This document shows, in pieces, positions 1 through 8,977 of a stretch of DNA of 14,552 nt (its first letter is position 1; each line of letters begins with the position of its first letter). Both the position numbers and the translations under genes were made by a program. Below the pieces are notes generated by a model. The model worked only from the letters and a program-made list of their open reading frames with translations, did no database searches and was not told the origin of the DNA. Where the stretch lies: the NCBI GenBank assembly GCA_910592205.1, contig CAJVPJ010000922.1:1-14552 (forward strand), given 5' to 3'. The DNA comes from Paraglomus occultum. Lineage: Eukaryota; Glomeromycota; Glomeromycetes; Paraglomerales; Paraglomeraceae.

Positions 1-678
1 GAAAAACCCCCTCTCGGCAGAACACACCTACGCAATTAATTGCTCTCCCAACTCTATTGTGGACGCCGACCGTAACAGGACAATCCACCCTCATCAAACA
101 TCAGATAGTACTCTGTAAAGTCATTTGATTCAAATGGTATACCAAGGGAGACGGGTTTGTTGCAGATCATATGAAAGTTGCATTCTTTGTTATCATAAGA
201 AAGGCTGAATTGTCACAATGAGAATGTTTTGTTTCTAAAATACAGTCATTATTATTCACAGCAATGAATATGGGCTTGGGTTGACATTTGTATTGTATTA
301 GTGTACAGCAAGCCTGTTTGAGCATATTATTGATATCTTCTCATAAAAAGAATATAAGTAGTTAAAAGAATAAATAAAAATAAATAAATAATCATGGTAA
401 ACAAATTAGCAGAAGTCCAAAAAAAAAAAAATAAGAAATTGTTGAAGAAAACTTTAAGCTAAGAATTTTGAAATGCAGTGAACAATGCTGTCAATAATTC
501 TTGAAAGATATATTTAGCTTTGAGTCAAGTTTTCTTAATTGTATTTTTACTAACTTTGCTGAATATCAGTTCCCACATTTGTATAATTTAACGATATTAT
601 GTCGTTTATTTAATTTTCGCTATCTTTTTATTCTTGCGACTATTAATAACATTACCACTACCGTCTATTTCTTTGTTT
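1..678. other. AT-rich stretch, no gene seen
   Basis: I find no convincing coding frame on either strand. The stretch holds simple-sequence DNA: AAAT-type repeats around 369-392 and a run of 13 A at about 420-432. The 64-codon plus-strand frame at 501-695 is rich in F, I, L and Y, as expected of chance translation of AT-rich DNA, and is not called. Confidence 0.6.
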
Positions 679-1008
679 TCATCGCCTCCACTTGAGTGGT
701 TTACATTCGTCGATCCGACGTTGGATTGTCACGATGGTCTTTTCCCGCGGGATTGTTCTAAATTTCGTAATTGAAGGTGCAAAAGCTTTTTCTTCAAGTA
801 ATTTATACGTTTCAAACGCCATTTTGTTAAATAAAAACTTTGAATTTAATTTAATTCTTTTGTCGTATGATCGTTTAAAATTATTCCACAACGTTTCGAC
901 TTTTGGTGAGTAAGTTTTGTTTGACGGTTTTGTTAGCAGTTGTAGCTTTTTAGACTTTCCAGTCTTAGGTAATGTGCCAGCGCGATAAAGCTGGCTATTA
1001 TAGCCAGT
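679..1008 (-). CDS. unrecognised basic open frame, possibly a 3' exon or gene remnant
   Basis: On the minus strand a frame stays open from 1008 to a TGA at 679 (109 codons). The only in-frame ATG, at 822 in a good context (AAAATGG), would give 47 residues. Upstream of it the frame reads LYRAGTLPKTGKSKKL and later YSPKVETLWNN. The C-terminal half is basic and ends in LKWRR. A candidate splice acceptor (ATAATAG) lies near 1003, so this could be the last exon of a spliced gene whose 5' part is lost. The Lys/Gly/Pro-rich start loosely recalls the linker after the helix-turn-helix in Tc1/mariner transposases, but no catalytic motif follows. I do not recognise the family. A 7-bp-stem palindrome (CTGGCTA/TAGCCAG, 991-1007) overlaps its upstream end. 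Confidence 0.3.
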   Translation of the reverse strand, partial: TGYNSQLYRAGTLPKTGKSKKLQLLTKPSNKTYSPKVETLWNNFKRSYDKRIKLNSKFLFNKMAFETYKLLEEKAFAPSITKFRTIPREKTIVTIQRRIDECKPLKWRR

Positions 1009-1257
1009 TTACCAATAAACCAAGAACGAAACCAATTAACACTCCAAGGAAAAATTCGCTTGTGAACGTGAACATTTTTCGCAAAGCTTTATTGATAAAA
1101 ATTGTTTGGTTTGTCTTATTTAACGATATCTATTGAGTTGCGGTTAATTTTTGAAGCGACTAGGCCATCTACAAAATATAAACGTCTAGTTGGGAATAAT
1201 GAAAAATAACTGCCTCTGAAAACGAACCAGTTTTGTATTATTTATGCTGATTTGTGA
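1009..1257. other. no gene seen
   Basis: Short AT-rich gap between the minus-strand frame ending near 1008 and the zinc-ribbon-like remnant starting at 1258. All frames are broken by stops and no recognisable peptide was found. Confidence 0.5.
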
Positions 1258-1551
1258 GGGAAGACTGCTCATCCACGTAAACCCATTGTTAGAAAATCAG
1301 CACAGTCAGTTAGTTCGTACGACCCGAGTTTCTAAAGATTTACCAAGGCGGAGGAATATGCTAAAAGGCGCGGAGGAAGTGTCTTAGCAAAAGCCGGTAA
1401 AATAATGTTTTTCCTTGGTCCTGCAAAAATGGTGCATCAATGGAAATACCCACTGAAATTAGTTACGAAAAAGTTTGAATGGTGTCCAATTTGCCGCATT
1501 TTACTGACGAACGACATTGTAGATAGAAGGGTTGCGTTTAGATGGTCATAA
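1258..1551 (+). pseudogene. remnant of a zinc-ribbon-like Glomeromycete multicopy family
   Basis: One frame runs from 1258 to TAA at 1549 and is broken once by TAA at 1333-1335. Before the stop it reads KPIVRKSAQSVSSYDPSF; after it come TKAEEYAKRRGGSVLAKAG and, further on, HQWKYPLK and FEWCPICR. The pattern K-x-A-x(9)-GG...H-x-W...WCPxC resembles the treble-clef/zinc-ribbon repeats of large Glomeromycete families, where a Cys-x(2)-[GH]-H-x-W element pairs with a C-terminal CPxC. The first Cys pair appears to be gone (the segment before HQW has none), so a zinc site would not form. There is no in-frame ATG near the start. The coding sense is clear, but the copy looks dead. The family assignment is from memory of similar proteins and is not tested. 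Confidence 0.45.
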
Positions 1552-1780
1552 TGAAGAGCTATAATTGGCATTTGAATTCGCATTTGTATCACAGGAAAAA
1601 TGATCAAAAAAGCGAAAATTATGTATGCGACAAGGTGTATACTTGCGATATTTACCCTACATCCGCCATATATTAACAGAAAAGAGTTTTTATTTGCGGA
1701 GGTAAGATACTAACGCACCACAGATATAAATTCTCTACCAAAGATAATAACGTTTAATATGAGAATCACTGCAACTTTAA

Positions 1781-1968
1781 TGGCTCACACCGAAGAGTTT
1801 GACAAATGCCATTTATCACAGTGATGAGTGTAAGAACGCAGAGAGGTTTAACGGTCTTAATTCGACACCCCAATGGCAGTTCAATTTATTTGTCAGTGGA
1901 CGAGCTAAATCGGGGAAACAAACATGATTGTCAATCTTTTACTTGGGAATAAAAAAAAAGCAATAATC
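1781..1968 (+). pseudogene. P-loop (Walker A) protein remnant with a frameshift
   Basis: A frame open from 1781 to TGA at 1925 contains [16 protein letters not shown], a match to the Walker A consensus GxxxxGK (GRAKSGK), which normally binds nucleotide phosphates. The residue after the Lys is Gln instead of Ser/Thr. The natural continuation, [11 protein letters not shown], starts at ATG 1924 in the next frame, so one base has been lost or gained inside AAACAAACATG. Beyond about 1968 no coherent continuation is visible. I associate this with an abundant Glomeromycete family in which a Trp-x-Phe-Asn-Leu-Phe-Val strand precedes the P-loop, but that is recognition only. No Walker B motif is seen. 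It may be part of the same decayed locus as the coiled-coil remnant that follows. Confidence 0.4.
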
Positions 1969-2062
1969 ATCAAATTTATGTACAGAAGGAAATTTTGCGT
2001 TCTCTTATCATGTACCGACGACCGTTGTATGAAATGAGAACTATGCTTGCAGTAAGTAAACG

Positions 2063-2525
2063 ATGCTTCGGCATATCAACGCTTTACGTTTCTTATCGTC
2101 TGAACAATATGCGATTGTACTGTTTACAGAGATACCGTCCTTGGTGCCTGAAGCGTTGGAAATCATCCTCGCACAGTCATATCGGTAACAGAGATAGACT
2201 TCTCGCCGATAATGTCAGAATTACCTAAAGTTGAACAAGGTTTTTAGATTTGTCTTAGCACAAATTATTAACGAAAGATTTGAGCTGCTGAGGAAACTTG
2301 GTGCTGAGAAAGAGAGCGAAAAATTGGAGTTGCAGAGGAAACTTAAAGACGAAAAATTGGAGCTGCAAAGGAAGCTTAAAGACGAGAAAGAGAGCGAAAA
2401 ATTGGAATTACTGAGGAAGCTTAATGACGAAAAATTGGAGATCATGGTAAAACTTGTGGCGGACCGCACGGCTAAGTATTTACGTGCAAAAAGTCAGGGG
2501 AGCGCTGGAGTTTATCCGAGCACAG
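2063..2525 (+). pseudogene. coiled-coil RGALEFIR-type family member, broken by three one-base frameshifts
   Basis: Four segments in alternating frames make one protein-like sequence. From ATG 2063 it reads LSSEQYAIVLFTEIPSLVPE. At about 2175 it shifts to a frame reading VISVTEIDF and then MSELPKVEQGF. At the T5 run 2241-2245 it shifts to RFVLAQIINERFELLRKLG and a Lys/Glu/Leu coiled coil. At the A5 run 2488-2492 it shifts again to VRGALEFIRAQ, ending exactly at a strong donor (CAG|GTACGT, 2526). The coiled coil is built of two 78-bp (26-residue) tandem units. A following intron (2526-2606, with a CTGAC branch-like site and an AATAG acceptor) and a short second exon are plausible. I recognise the type as a multicopy Glomeromycete family of unknown function. 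The clean phases of the neighbouring 12-exon gene argue that these shifts are decay rather than sequencing error, though two fall in homopolymers. Confidence 0.5.
2303..2458 (+). repeat. two tandem 78-bp units encoding a coiled coil
   Basis: GAGAAAGAGAGCG starts at 2306 and again at 2384, 78 bp apart. The units 2303-2380 and 2381-2458 each encode 26 residues: the first half is EKESEKLELQRKL or a close variant and the second is DEKLE plus variable residues. Each unit is itself made of two similar halves around EKLEL, so the region grew by nested duplication. Confidence 0.8.
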
Positions 2526-2805
2526 GTACGTTCGCATATTTTTCAACAAAATGCTCGTGCAATAACTCGTACCGCATACATTTGTTTACATTCTGACAAT
2601 AAATAGATTATCGCAAGAGGAAAGCAAACCTGATGGAAAATTTGGTTACACTCTAACTGAGGGAGGTGAAGGGTTAATACCGTAAATTTACACCACTCGT
2701 AACCACATACCTGCGGTCGCCAAGAAAAAAAAATCTTTGATCTAGTATAGCCAAGGTAGGAGGAGTAGGGTTCGATGCCGTCGTTCATGATGTAAACCAG
2801 CTTAG

Positions 2806-2895
2806 ATGAGTGATTTAGCAGTGGCAAAGTTGATTTGGTTTATATTTGACCAGATGAAAAAATTGCTGCACAACCGCGACTACATCGCACCTTAA
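2806..2895 (+). pseudogene. possible small exon fragment
   Basis: A 29-residue frame begins at an ATG right after a CTTAG acceptor-like site and reads LIWFIFDQMKKLLHNRDYIA before a TAA. The amphipathic, non-repetitive composition looks coding and unlike the surrounding DNA, but no partner exon is evident. It may be the last trace of another multicopy gene, or chance. Confidence 0.2.
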
Positions 2896-3157
2896 TCGTA
2901 CCTATCTTGCATCTATATTACATCTTGGTTGAGGAAAATTGCATATCGGATTTGCTCATCTTGGTCGATCATAAATGAAAGTAATAATTATCGGAAAACT
3001 ACATTTGGAACGTGACATGATTAACATTACATCCGAAATTTTGTCTGGAAGAAAAATATGTCTATTAACTTTTATAAACACATAGTATTATATATCTTTA
3101 ATCGGAAAAAAAGCTAATGTTCGGATAATTAATTTAGGCGTATATACTATGGATTTT
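2896..3157. other. no gene seen
   Basis: AT-rich stretch with stops in all frames and no recognisable peptide or repeat. Confidence 0.45.
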
Positions 3158-3367
3158 CTAGATATTCTCAATTACACTTAACCTCGCAACTAGTTTATAG
3201 AAAATGTGTTTTGAGTCATTATCTTGCCCAGCGATCACGACAAGTGACGATCTAAATTCTCCGTAAAATATGTGGATCCCAACTTTCCCTTTGATCTTGA
3301 TTACAACCCAAACCTGAGCTTTGAAAGATGTTTTATCATAGGTTAACTCTTTTTTCCACGCAATCAT
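3158..3367 (-). CDS. small hypothetical ORF
   Basis: A 69-codon frame from ATG 3367 to TAG contains IKIKGKVGIHIFYGEFRSS. It alternates charged and beta-prone residues and is more protein-like than other short frames here. No domain is recognised, there is no paralogue in the window, and no splice partner was found. Chance cannot be excluded. Confidence 0.2.
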   Translation of the reverse strand: MIAWKKELTYDKTSFKAQVWVVIKIKGKVGIHIFYGEFRSSLVVIAGQDNDSKHIFYKLVARLSVIENI

Positions 3368-3670
3368 GCTCGTAAAACATTTGAATAGTTAAAAAACCAA
3401 TTTCTAATTCAAATACTCACGTGATCAATCCTGTATACAATTTTTCGAATTGAATCTTTAATTCTTAGATATTATAATCGTACTTAGAAATCATTCCGAT
3501 TTTGGGCGGCCGTTTTTTGGAAGAGACAATTTGCGGGCGACCAGGTTGATGAATAAGGAAACATAGACCTTCACAGGAACGCAAAGATTTCTTTTGCACA
3601 AAAGAGTTTTACGGTTTGTTTAATAGATATGGGCGTCATCTAGAAAGCAAATTGAACGCGAAAACAAGTT
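3368..3670. other. no gene seen
   Basis: No sustained coding frame on either strand. A short GC-richer patch lies at about 3505-3545 (TTGGGCGGCCG) but gives no coherent peptide. Confidence 0.4.
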
Positions 3671-3976
3671 TTAAACGTAAGCTTGTGTTTTACTGTTTGC
3701 ATTTAAGATGTTAACCATATAATAATAATACACTCCGTACCAATTAAAATTATGTCCAATCACAATTCCCAAAAAGAAAAGCAACCGTGTATTGATGATG
3801 TTATTAACAAAAAACAAAGTCGCATTCTTATCGTCATTACTTTTGACCGCAAATTCTGCCCCGATTAAAAACTTTCCTCTTCGATTCTGCGGAATGCGGA
3901 TTGTCGTCTGTATTTCGTGGGTACCCTTGTGTGGGTGCGATTTAGAAGATAATCGTGGAAGTGAGTAAGCGCGCAT
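3671..3976 (-). CDS. hypothetical ORF with a hydrophobic C-terminal part
   Basis: A 101-codon frame from ATG 3976. The first half is polar and basic (THEIQTTIRIPQNRRGKF). The second half holds a hydrophobic, aromatic stretch of about 25 residues with LLFFLGIVIG and VYYYYMV, long enough to cross a membrane. There is no signal peptide at the start. I do not recognise it. Part of the Tyr/Ile richness comes simply from ATAATAATA on the opposite strand, so this may be a chance ORF. Confidence 0.22.
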   Translation of the reverse strand: MRAYSLPRLSSKSHPHKGTHEIQTTIRIPQNRRGKFLIGAEFAVKSNDDKNATLFFVNNIINTRLLFFLGIVIGHNFNWYGVYYYYMVNILNANSKTQAYV

Positions 3977-4371
3977 AGATTAATAAGGTCACTTGTACGT
4001 TTAGTTCAGTCTACACAACGACGTCGCTGAAGCAAAGGCAGCAATACGAGCTAAACTGCACCGTCGCTTATTGAACACATCCCGTTCTTAGACATTACGC
4101 TGAAATTCATGCTTGCAACTCCAGGAAGAAGTGTCAATAGAATAACTCAGTCATTTATTTTCTTCCCAACAAAACAACTTACAAATCTGTTTATCAAAAC
4201 TTTCTAGCGGGTTTGGAAGAAGACAGCAATTATGAAATTCTTGAAATAACGCCCAAATTATGAGTCCAAGAGGTTGAGAAACTTTGTCACCACAAAGAAA
4301 AAGAAATTTATTACACTGTTTATATTTCGTATCATACTCTAATTTTTATAATTTACAAGTTATCAACAATA
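3977..4371. other. intergenic and 3' flank of the first F-box-like gene
   Basis: No coding frame is supported. On the minus strand AATAAA occurs at 4307-4312, about 60 nt past the stop codon of the F-box-like gene, a plausible polyadenylation signal for it. Confidence 0.4.
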
Positions 4372-5493
4372 TTAAAGTAAATCCTTACAGTTCCTTTCAT
4401 TAACAATTTGTGCCCATTGTTCAAGCTCTGGACAATCGCACCCGGAAACCTCAACGCTCTTCAAACACGGAAATTTCGCATTAATCAACGGCTCGGCCGC
4501 TTTAGCAGAAATCTTCCTACACATCATTATCTTCAAAATTTCCAGCTGTTGACAAGCAGCAATCATATGCAATGGTCCTGAACCACAAAAGTCAATCCAT
4601 GCCAATTCTAAATGTCGCAATGTCTTGGAGTGGAATGCTATAGTCGAGACTATTTGCTTAAATGCTCGTGCTTCGTAAATGAAAAACAAACGAAGTCGAA
4701 GAACTTCAAAGCCAGGATGCGTTCGAATAAACTTCGTGAGCAGACGAGGGGTATGTTTTGTACGTTCAATAGATATGCTGAATTGAGTCTGCAGAAATTA
4801 ACTGTTAAATTATCATCTTTGTGCATAAAACAATATGCTTTCATCCATACTTACGATGAATTTACAATCGTTGACGAGAGACAGTATTGGCGTTGCCACT
4901 TTCATATTCCAATAAGCGTTTACATAGACCCTCAATGATCGAATGGGTAAAACTAATTCGTGAATTTCTGGATCAAGTAGAACTTGTAAAATATCATCGA
5001 CTTCATGTAGGAAATCTGTCTTATGTATTATCAAAGTGTTCAAATTGACAGAGTATCTTTTAAGCATTTTTAATATAGCATGTACAGAGGAATAGATGAC
5101 CATTACTCTTTTCTTTGGTAACAGTTTATCTAACTGTAACCATAGCCATTCATATACATCATGGATAAGACCACAGATGTCAAGATCCTTTACATACGAC
5201 GGATACGCTATAGTAGGGTTTGTCCATTTTTCTGGTAGTAGTAGCTTGACCGGAATCTCACGTCTTTCGACACTGTTCAATAGACTCAGAAATGCCCTGA
5301 CACTGACCATTCCTCGTTTTGTCTTTGAGGTCGAACTGAACGGTCTTCGCCAATAGAGCTTTGCGGCGATTGAAAACCATTGTCTGTTAACGAGGGTACA
5401 TGAACATAGCGCATCTTCGCCTGCATCATTATCGGGAAATTGTTGGAAGATGCAGAATAGAACGTTGTCAGGGAACGGTCGTTGAAGATTCAT
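4372..5493 (-). CDS. F-box-like/LRR-like protein A (two exons)
   Basis: Exons complement(4855-5493) and complement(4372-4788) give 351 residues. The intron 4789-4854 (66 nt) has donor GTAAGT, acceptor TTCTGCAG and phase 0, and removing it joins two long frames exactly. The N-terminus carries a degenerate F-box (residues 7-23, FPDNVLFCIFQQFPDND) followed by the typical LVNRQWFSIAAKLYWRRPF, where a Cys/Val-Asn-Arg-x-Trp helix precedes the Trp-Arg-x-Pro-Phe turn. The C-terminal part has leucine-rich-repeat-like segments (LRHLELAWIDF, LEILKIMMC, CLKSVEVSGCDCPELE). F-box proteins dock substrates onto SKP1-cullin1 ubiquitin ligases through the F-box; the substrate is unknown. The family is hugely expanded in Glomeromycotina. 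ATG 5493 is the first in frame. The gene shares architecture and intron position with the gene at 8978-10147. Confidence 0.85.
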
Positions 5494-5789
5494 AGATGCT
5501 TTCAGAATTTAAAAATCTAAGAGTGTTTGCGAGTATCTTGATGTTGTACTTGGTTATGTTTCTAAACAAAGATAACGCTCAAAATGGCTAGTCTTATGCA
5601 GGCGACATTGTCAGTTTATGTAAGAAGGCTAATATGGCTTATGCAGGCTTTTTTTTTTTTAACAAGAATTTAAGTTCATTTAGCCATTATGCGCCAGTAT
5701 AAAAACAAACCGGTACTTGTATCAGGAAGCTTTTTTTTTCAAGGCCAGAAGTACATATTCATATCTTGCGAATGCAGCAAGTTCACCAA
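5494..5789. promoter_or_regulatory. gap between the glomulin-like stop and the F-box A start
   Basis: This 296-bp gap must hold the 3' end of the glomulin-like gene and the promoter of F-box gene A, both minus. It contains two copies of CTTATGCAGGC (5593-5603 and 5638-5648), each near an upstream ATGGCT, and a run of T after the second copy. No TATA box in a convincing place was identified for the minus strand. Confidence 0.35.
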
Positions 5790-8700
5790 TCACGCTTTGC
5801 CCTTCTTCAGAACATCGCGAATCTTACCCAAGACATTTTCCAGAATATACAGGTTATTTACCTTATCGTGTAACGCCTGCGCAGAAATAGTTAATGACGG
5901 TAATCTTACTGATGGACAAGTAACAATAGTAACACAATTCACCTGATACTCCTGTACAAGCTTTAATTTGACATCAGATGTTTCAGAACATGCATCCGGC
6001 TGCTGCATATCTACGAATCACGGATGGTATTCGATGAAATGATCAATTGATCACATGATTTATAAATAAGCGCAACATACCTTTTAATGTTTCTTCAAAC
6101 GATTTGACCCACTCTCGGACCTTTTTTTCCAAGGGATTTAGGAATTCTTTGTTCGTATCGCGTATTTGAATATCATCCCAAACACCAGTCTATAAAAAAC
6201 CAATGTAACTAACATATCTGGTAGAGCTAAAGAAATATCGTTGATAGCTTACAAGGTTCTGAACATCTCTCATCAAGACGAAAAGATAGAAATTAAGCCC
6301 ATGAATGATATAGCTATACTTTTCCATGAAATCGGAATCATTTCGGATCACGGTCGGAGGATCAAAGCGTAGAATACGTGGAAAGAAGGTTTCGACCATG
6401 TACGTACTTGCGAAAATCGAAGAGTACGGCTGTTTTGTTTTTAAAATAAGCAGCGAATTCATAGACATTCACAAAGTAGTCTTTGAAGCATAATCCTATT
6501 TACCTTCTCCCCATCTCTCACTTGGGAAGCTCGCTCTAAGCTGTTTGCAACAATATCCTTCACGAGTCCGATTGCTGCACACCTCATTGTCTCAAATGGA
6601 CAAGTATTGAGAAGTTCATTCAGAAGGAACACTTTCGCATCGTCCGTGCATATGGCAATTATCCGAGAAAGAAGCTGGAACGCTATGAAGCGAAGTGACT
6701 CGTTTGACGAAGTAGATGCAAAGGAGGCTATAACCTTGAAATTATCATCATGGTCAGCAATTTGGGAAATCTCATCGTTTTCTACAGTGAACTACTGTCT
6801 ATAGTTCCTTCGTTTATAGTCACATCATACAAACTCGGTCTATAGTCACACTCTTCCCTCTGCCAATTAGTATGACATAAGAAATTTTCCCTCTATAGTC
6901 ACCTCGCTCTATAATCGCCATTTCATATTGTGCGACTATAGACAGTGGTTCACTGTAACTCGATGAACACACCTTTATCAGAATTGATGCCTGGACATCG
7001 GTGCCGCTCAACTCCTGATCAAGATATTCATTGGTAATCGAGTTCTCTTCAATTCTCTCAACGAGAAATATGAGAACCAATAATGTCCTATCCGCAACTA
7101 GTCTTTCTTTTTCCTCACTGTGAGAACAAGACAATGAGATATATTAGCTCAGCAAAAATAATCACTAATTTAAACTACGCAAAACATACTTTGGTAACCT
7201 GTTCACAACTAGCGGCACCAATTTCTTCAGAATCCATAACGGCGATATTGTCTGTGGCAGCAGCATTATCTTCGATAATAGAAGTGTCTGGCAGTAGATA
7301 GCACACGCAAAGAACGACAGGATGACGTCGCTCGGTATACAAATCTCTGTGGTAGAAAACTTTACCCCTTTCTGATCGTCCTCGTCTTTCACATCTACGT
7401 TGATTGATGTAGATGAATATATGTATCGATGCCAGAGACGCACGCTATGTGTTGATGTACGTACCTTCATTAATGTTGTTGTGATAAACATAATAATTCA
7501 ATAACTGATTGGTAGTAACACAATTATTGATCGCTAGTCTCTGTTAAAATTCGGAAATCAAAGTTAAACGCTATTGATAACAATTTTTATACCTGGAAAA
7601 TTAAGCGAACGTGACTTACTATGAGTTTTTCAAGATGCTCCTTATCCTCATTTCTTATTGAATCGCCTGCTTTTGCTTTGCCTGGTATCCGGAAATACTT
7701 TGGATGAAATCTTTTATAGTACATTTCTGACATTGGAATGCTGTATGCATCAACGTAGCACTCTGTTGCGTGTATTAAATAATATGTTGCAATATAATAC
7801 TCATAGTTTACATCATCCGATGGAGCGGATGAAAGCGTGAGATCGGTCTAAGAATGAGTGTGAGAAATAGCAAACTTAAAATGGCAAAAAGGTAGGCTAC
7901 ATATATTTAGAGACATACCTTGCAGTCTATAAAATTAAACAGAGAAGTAAACCATTCCGAAACCAAGATAAGGTGTGACAGCATGCGATCTTTTAGAACG
8001 GGGTCTACAATCTTCAAACGTCGCCAAATACGTATGTAGACCTTGACAGCGTCAGGAAGGAATTTTAGCAGAGATCGACGTTCTATACGCGAACAAACTA
8101 TTCTTTTCATGCACAATGTTCGATGCAATGTCCAGTGTATACGGTTATATGAATCAATAATGAATTTTAAAAGTAGATTGTAGCACGCAGGGAGGGTGGT
8201 GTCTCCCTTCTACAAAGTTACTTACCAATCATTAAAACTTTTGACATAACTTCTACTCGTTGAAGCGCCTGCTGCTCTTTCCCATTCCACTCAAGAAGTG
8301 TTAAAATCTCAATGCTAGCCATATAAATCTCTCGGGGTCTTCCTAATTCAGCAATGCTACGGATAATTTCTTGTGCAATTTCAGATGTATCCGTTTCGTT
8401 TTCCACAAATGGTATTATCAATCTAAATAAATCCCATGATATGTTCTGAACGACCTTGATCTAAGCATACGAAATAAAAGAATTGACTACAAGTTGGCCA
8501 ACAGTAACCACGCTCTTAATATTGACTATCTGAATCTGCTAACTACCAGACGCGCCGGAGGTTGGACAGGAAATAAGGTCTGCCTTAGGTAAGCTAATAC
8601 TTGATCAGACTGTGCAGACGCTAGTTGTTCGCTTATGGAGGTCGTAAAGTCATGACATAGTTCGTAGAATTGAGGTTGATCGTTTGCTGCCTTTAAAGGA

Positions 8701-8823
8701 AATTGTTCCGGCAATTGTACTCGTTAGGTTACCTTGGGACTCTTTTACGACGACGTAGATTACCTCAAGACAAGCTTGTGCACTGGCCTCAAGACTTTTA
8801 ATATCCTCTTGCAATCTATCCAT
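5790..8823 (-). CDS. glomulin/ALF4-like (YAP-binding family) protein, 12 exons
   Basis: Exons, all on the complement: 8764-8823, 8547-8690, 8226-8460, 7919-8097, 7620-7847, 7465-7540, 7190-7359, 6973-7113, 6504-6734, 6253-6429, 6081-6189, 5790-6010. Every junction is GT-AG and in phase; the total is 1971 nt, 656 residues (human glomulin is 594). Segments matching the glomulin order: QNISWDLFRLIIPF and IIRSIAELGRPREIYMA (exon 3), ERIEENSITNEYLDQ (exon 8), FLLNELLNTCPFETMR (exon 9), TGVWDDIQIRDTNKEFLNPL (exon 11), and a C-terminal SAQALHDKVNNLYILENVLG (exon 12). The family (glomulin, plant ALF4, yeast Ybp1/2) forms alpha-helical repeats; glomulin binds the RBX1 RING and blocks E2 access in cullin-RING ligases. 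Function here is inferred from the family. Least certain are the exon 4 acceptor (8097 or 8082), the exon 7 acceptor (7359 or 7394) and the exon 1/2 junction. Intron 9 carries an inserted MITE. Confidence 0.85.
6783..6957. mobile_element. 171-bp TA-flanked MITE inside intron 9 of the glomulin-like gene
   Basis: The element is 6785-6955, flanked by TA at 6783-6784 and 6956-6957. The left end CAGTGAACTACTGTCTATAG and the inverted right end CAGTGAACCACTGTCTATAG differ at one of 20 bases (three of 24 when extended). The inside has no ORF but repeats CTATAGTCAC-like motifs on the plus strand (near 6817, 6840, 6894 and 6909), an arrangement typical of transposase-binding subterminal repeats. The TA target duplication and inverted repeats indicate a non-autonomous Tc1/mariner/pogo-superfamily element. 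Which family mobilised it is not known; no transposase in the window has matching ends that I could see. Confidence 0.8.
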
Positions 8824-8977
8824 GTTCCACTATTCTATAAGCGAGTTAAGGTACATTTTCTAGAAATTAATTGATTGATTTTTGAGATGATCATTCCTAT
8901 TATAGGCATTTAGTATGCAGATATATATTATTTGAGCAGTGTCTCAGCTTATTAACAACATCACAGAAATATATCGG
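8824..8977. promoter_or_regulatory. 154-bp divergent promoter region
   Basis: It separates the start codons of the glomulin-like gene (minus, ATG 8823) and F-box gene B (plus, ATG 8978), so it should contain both promoters and 5' leaders. It is AT-rich, with ATATATATTA at about 8921-8930 as the only TATA-like element, placed for the plus-strand gene. No operator-like repeat is evident. Confidence 0.45.

Noticed and set aside
692-913. plus-strand 73-codon frame
   Set aside because: It begins at a TTG, overlaps the more protein-like minus-strand frame 679-1008 and has no recognisable content.
1804-1947. plus-strand frame reading [18 protein letters not shown]
   Set aside because: It overlaps the Walker A-containing frame, which has the recognisable motif; this frame has none.
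1995-2228. plus-strand 77-codon frame (MRSLIMYRRPLYEMRT...)
   Set aside because: It overlaps, in another frame, the segment LSSEQYAIVLFTEIPS that fits the coiled-coil family; its composition is shadow-like.
2768-2779. GGGTTCGATGCC resembling a tRNA T-loop
   Set aside because: No matching T-stem, anticodon arm or acceptor stem can be drawn around it.
2543-2827. minus-strand 94-codon frame
   Set aside because: It starts at a non-ATG codon, lies over the intron and tail of the plus-strand relic, and shows no domain.
5096-5356. plus-strand 86-codon frame over F-box gene A
   Set aside because: Antisense shadow of a well-supported exon. The frames at 9061-9408 (minus), 6607-6804, 7658-7840 and 5689-5946 (plus) are rejected for the same reason.
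6735-6782. longer exon 9 start giving ENDEISQIADHDDNFK
   Set aside because: The only nearby acceptor (CTGTAG at the MITE edge) gives the wrong phase, and the TTCAAG acceptor yields a gap-free match to the glomulin segment.
8704-8763. exon 1 read-through with a 13-nt intron (GTAACCTAACGAG)
   Set aside because: Too short to be spliced; the 73-nt intron 8691-8763 with a CTAAC branch site and TTTCCTTTAAAG acceptor keeps the phase.
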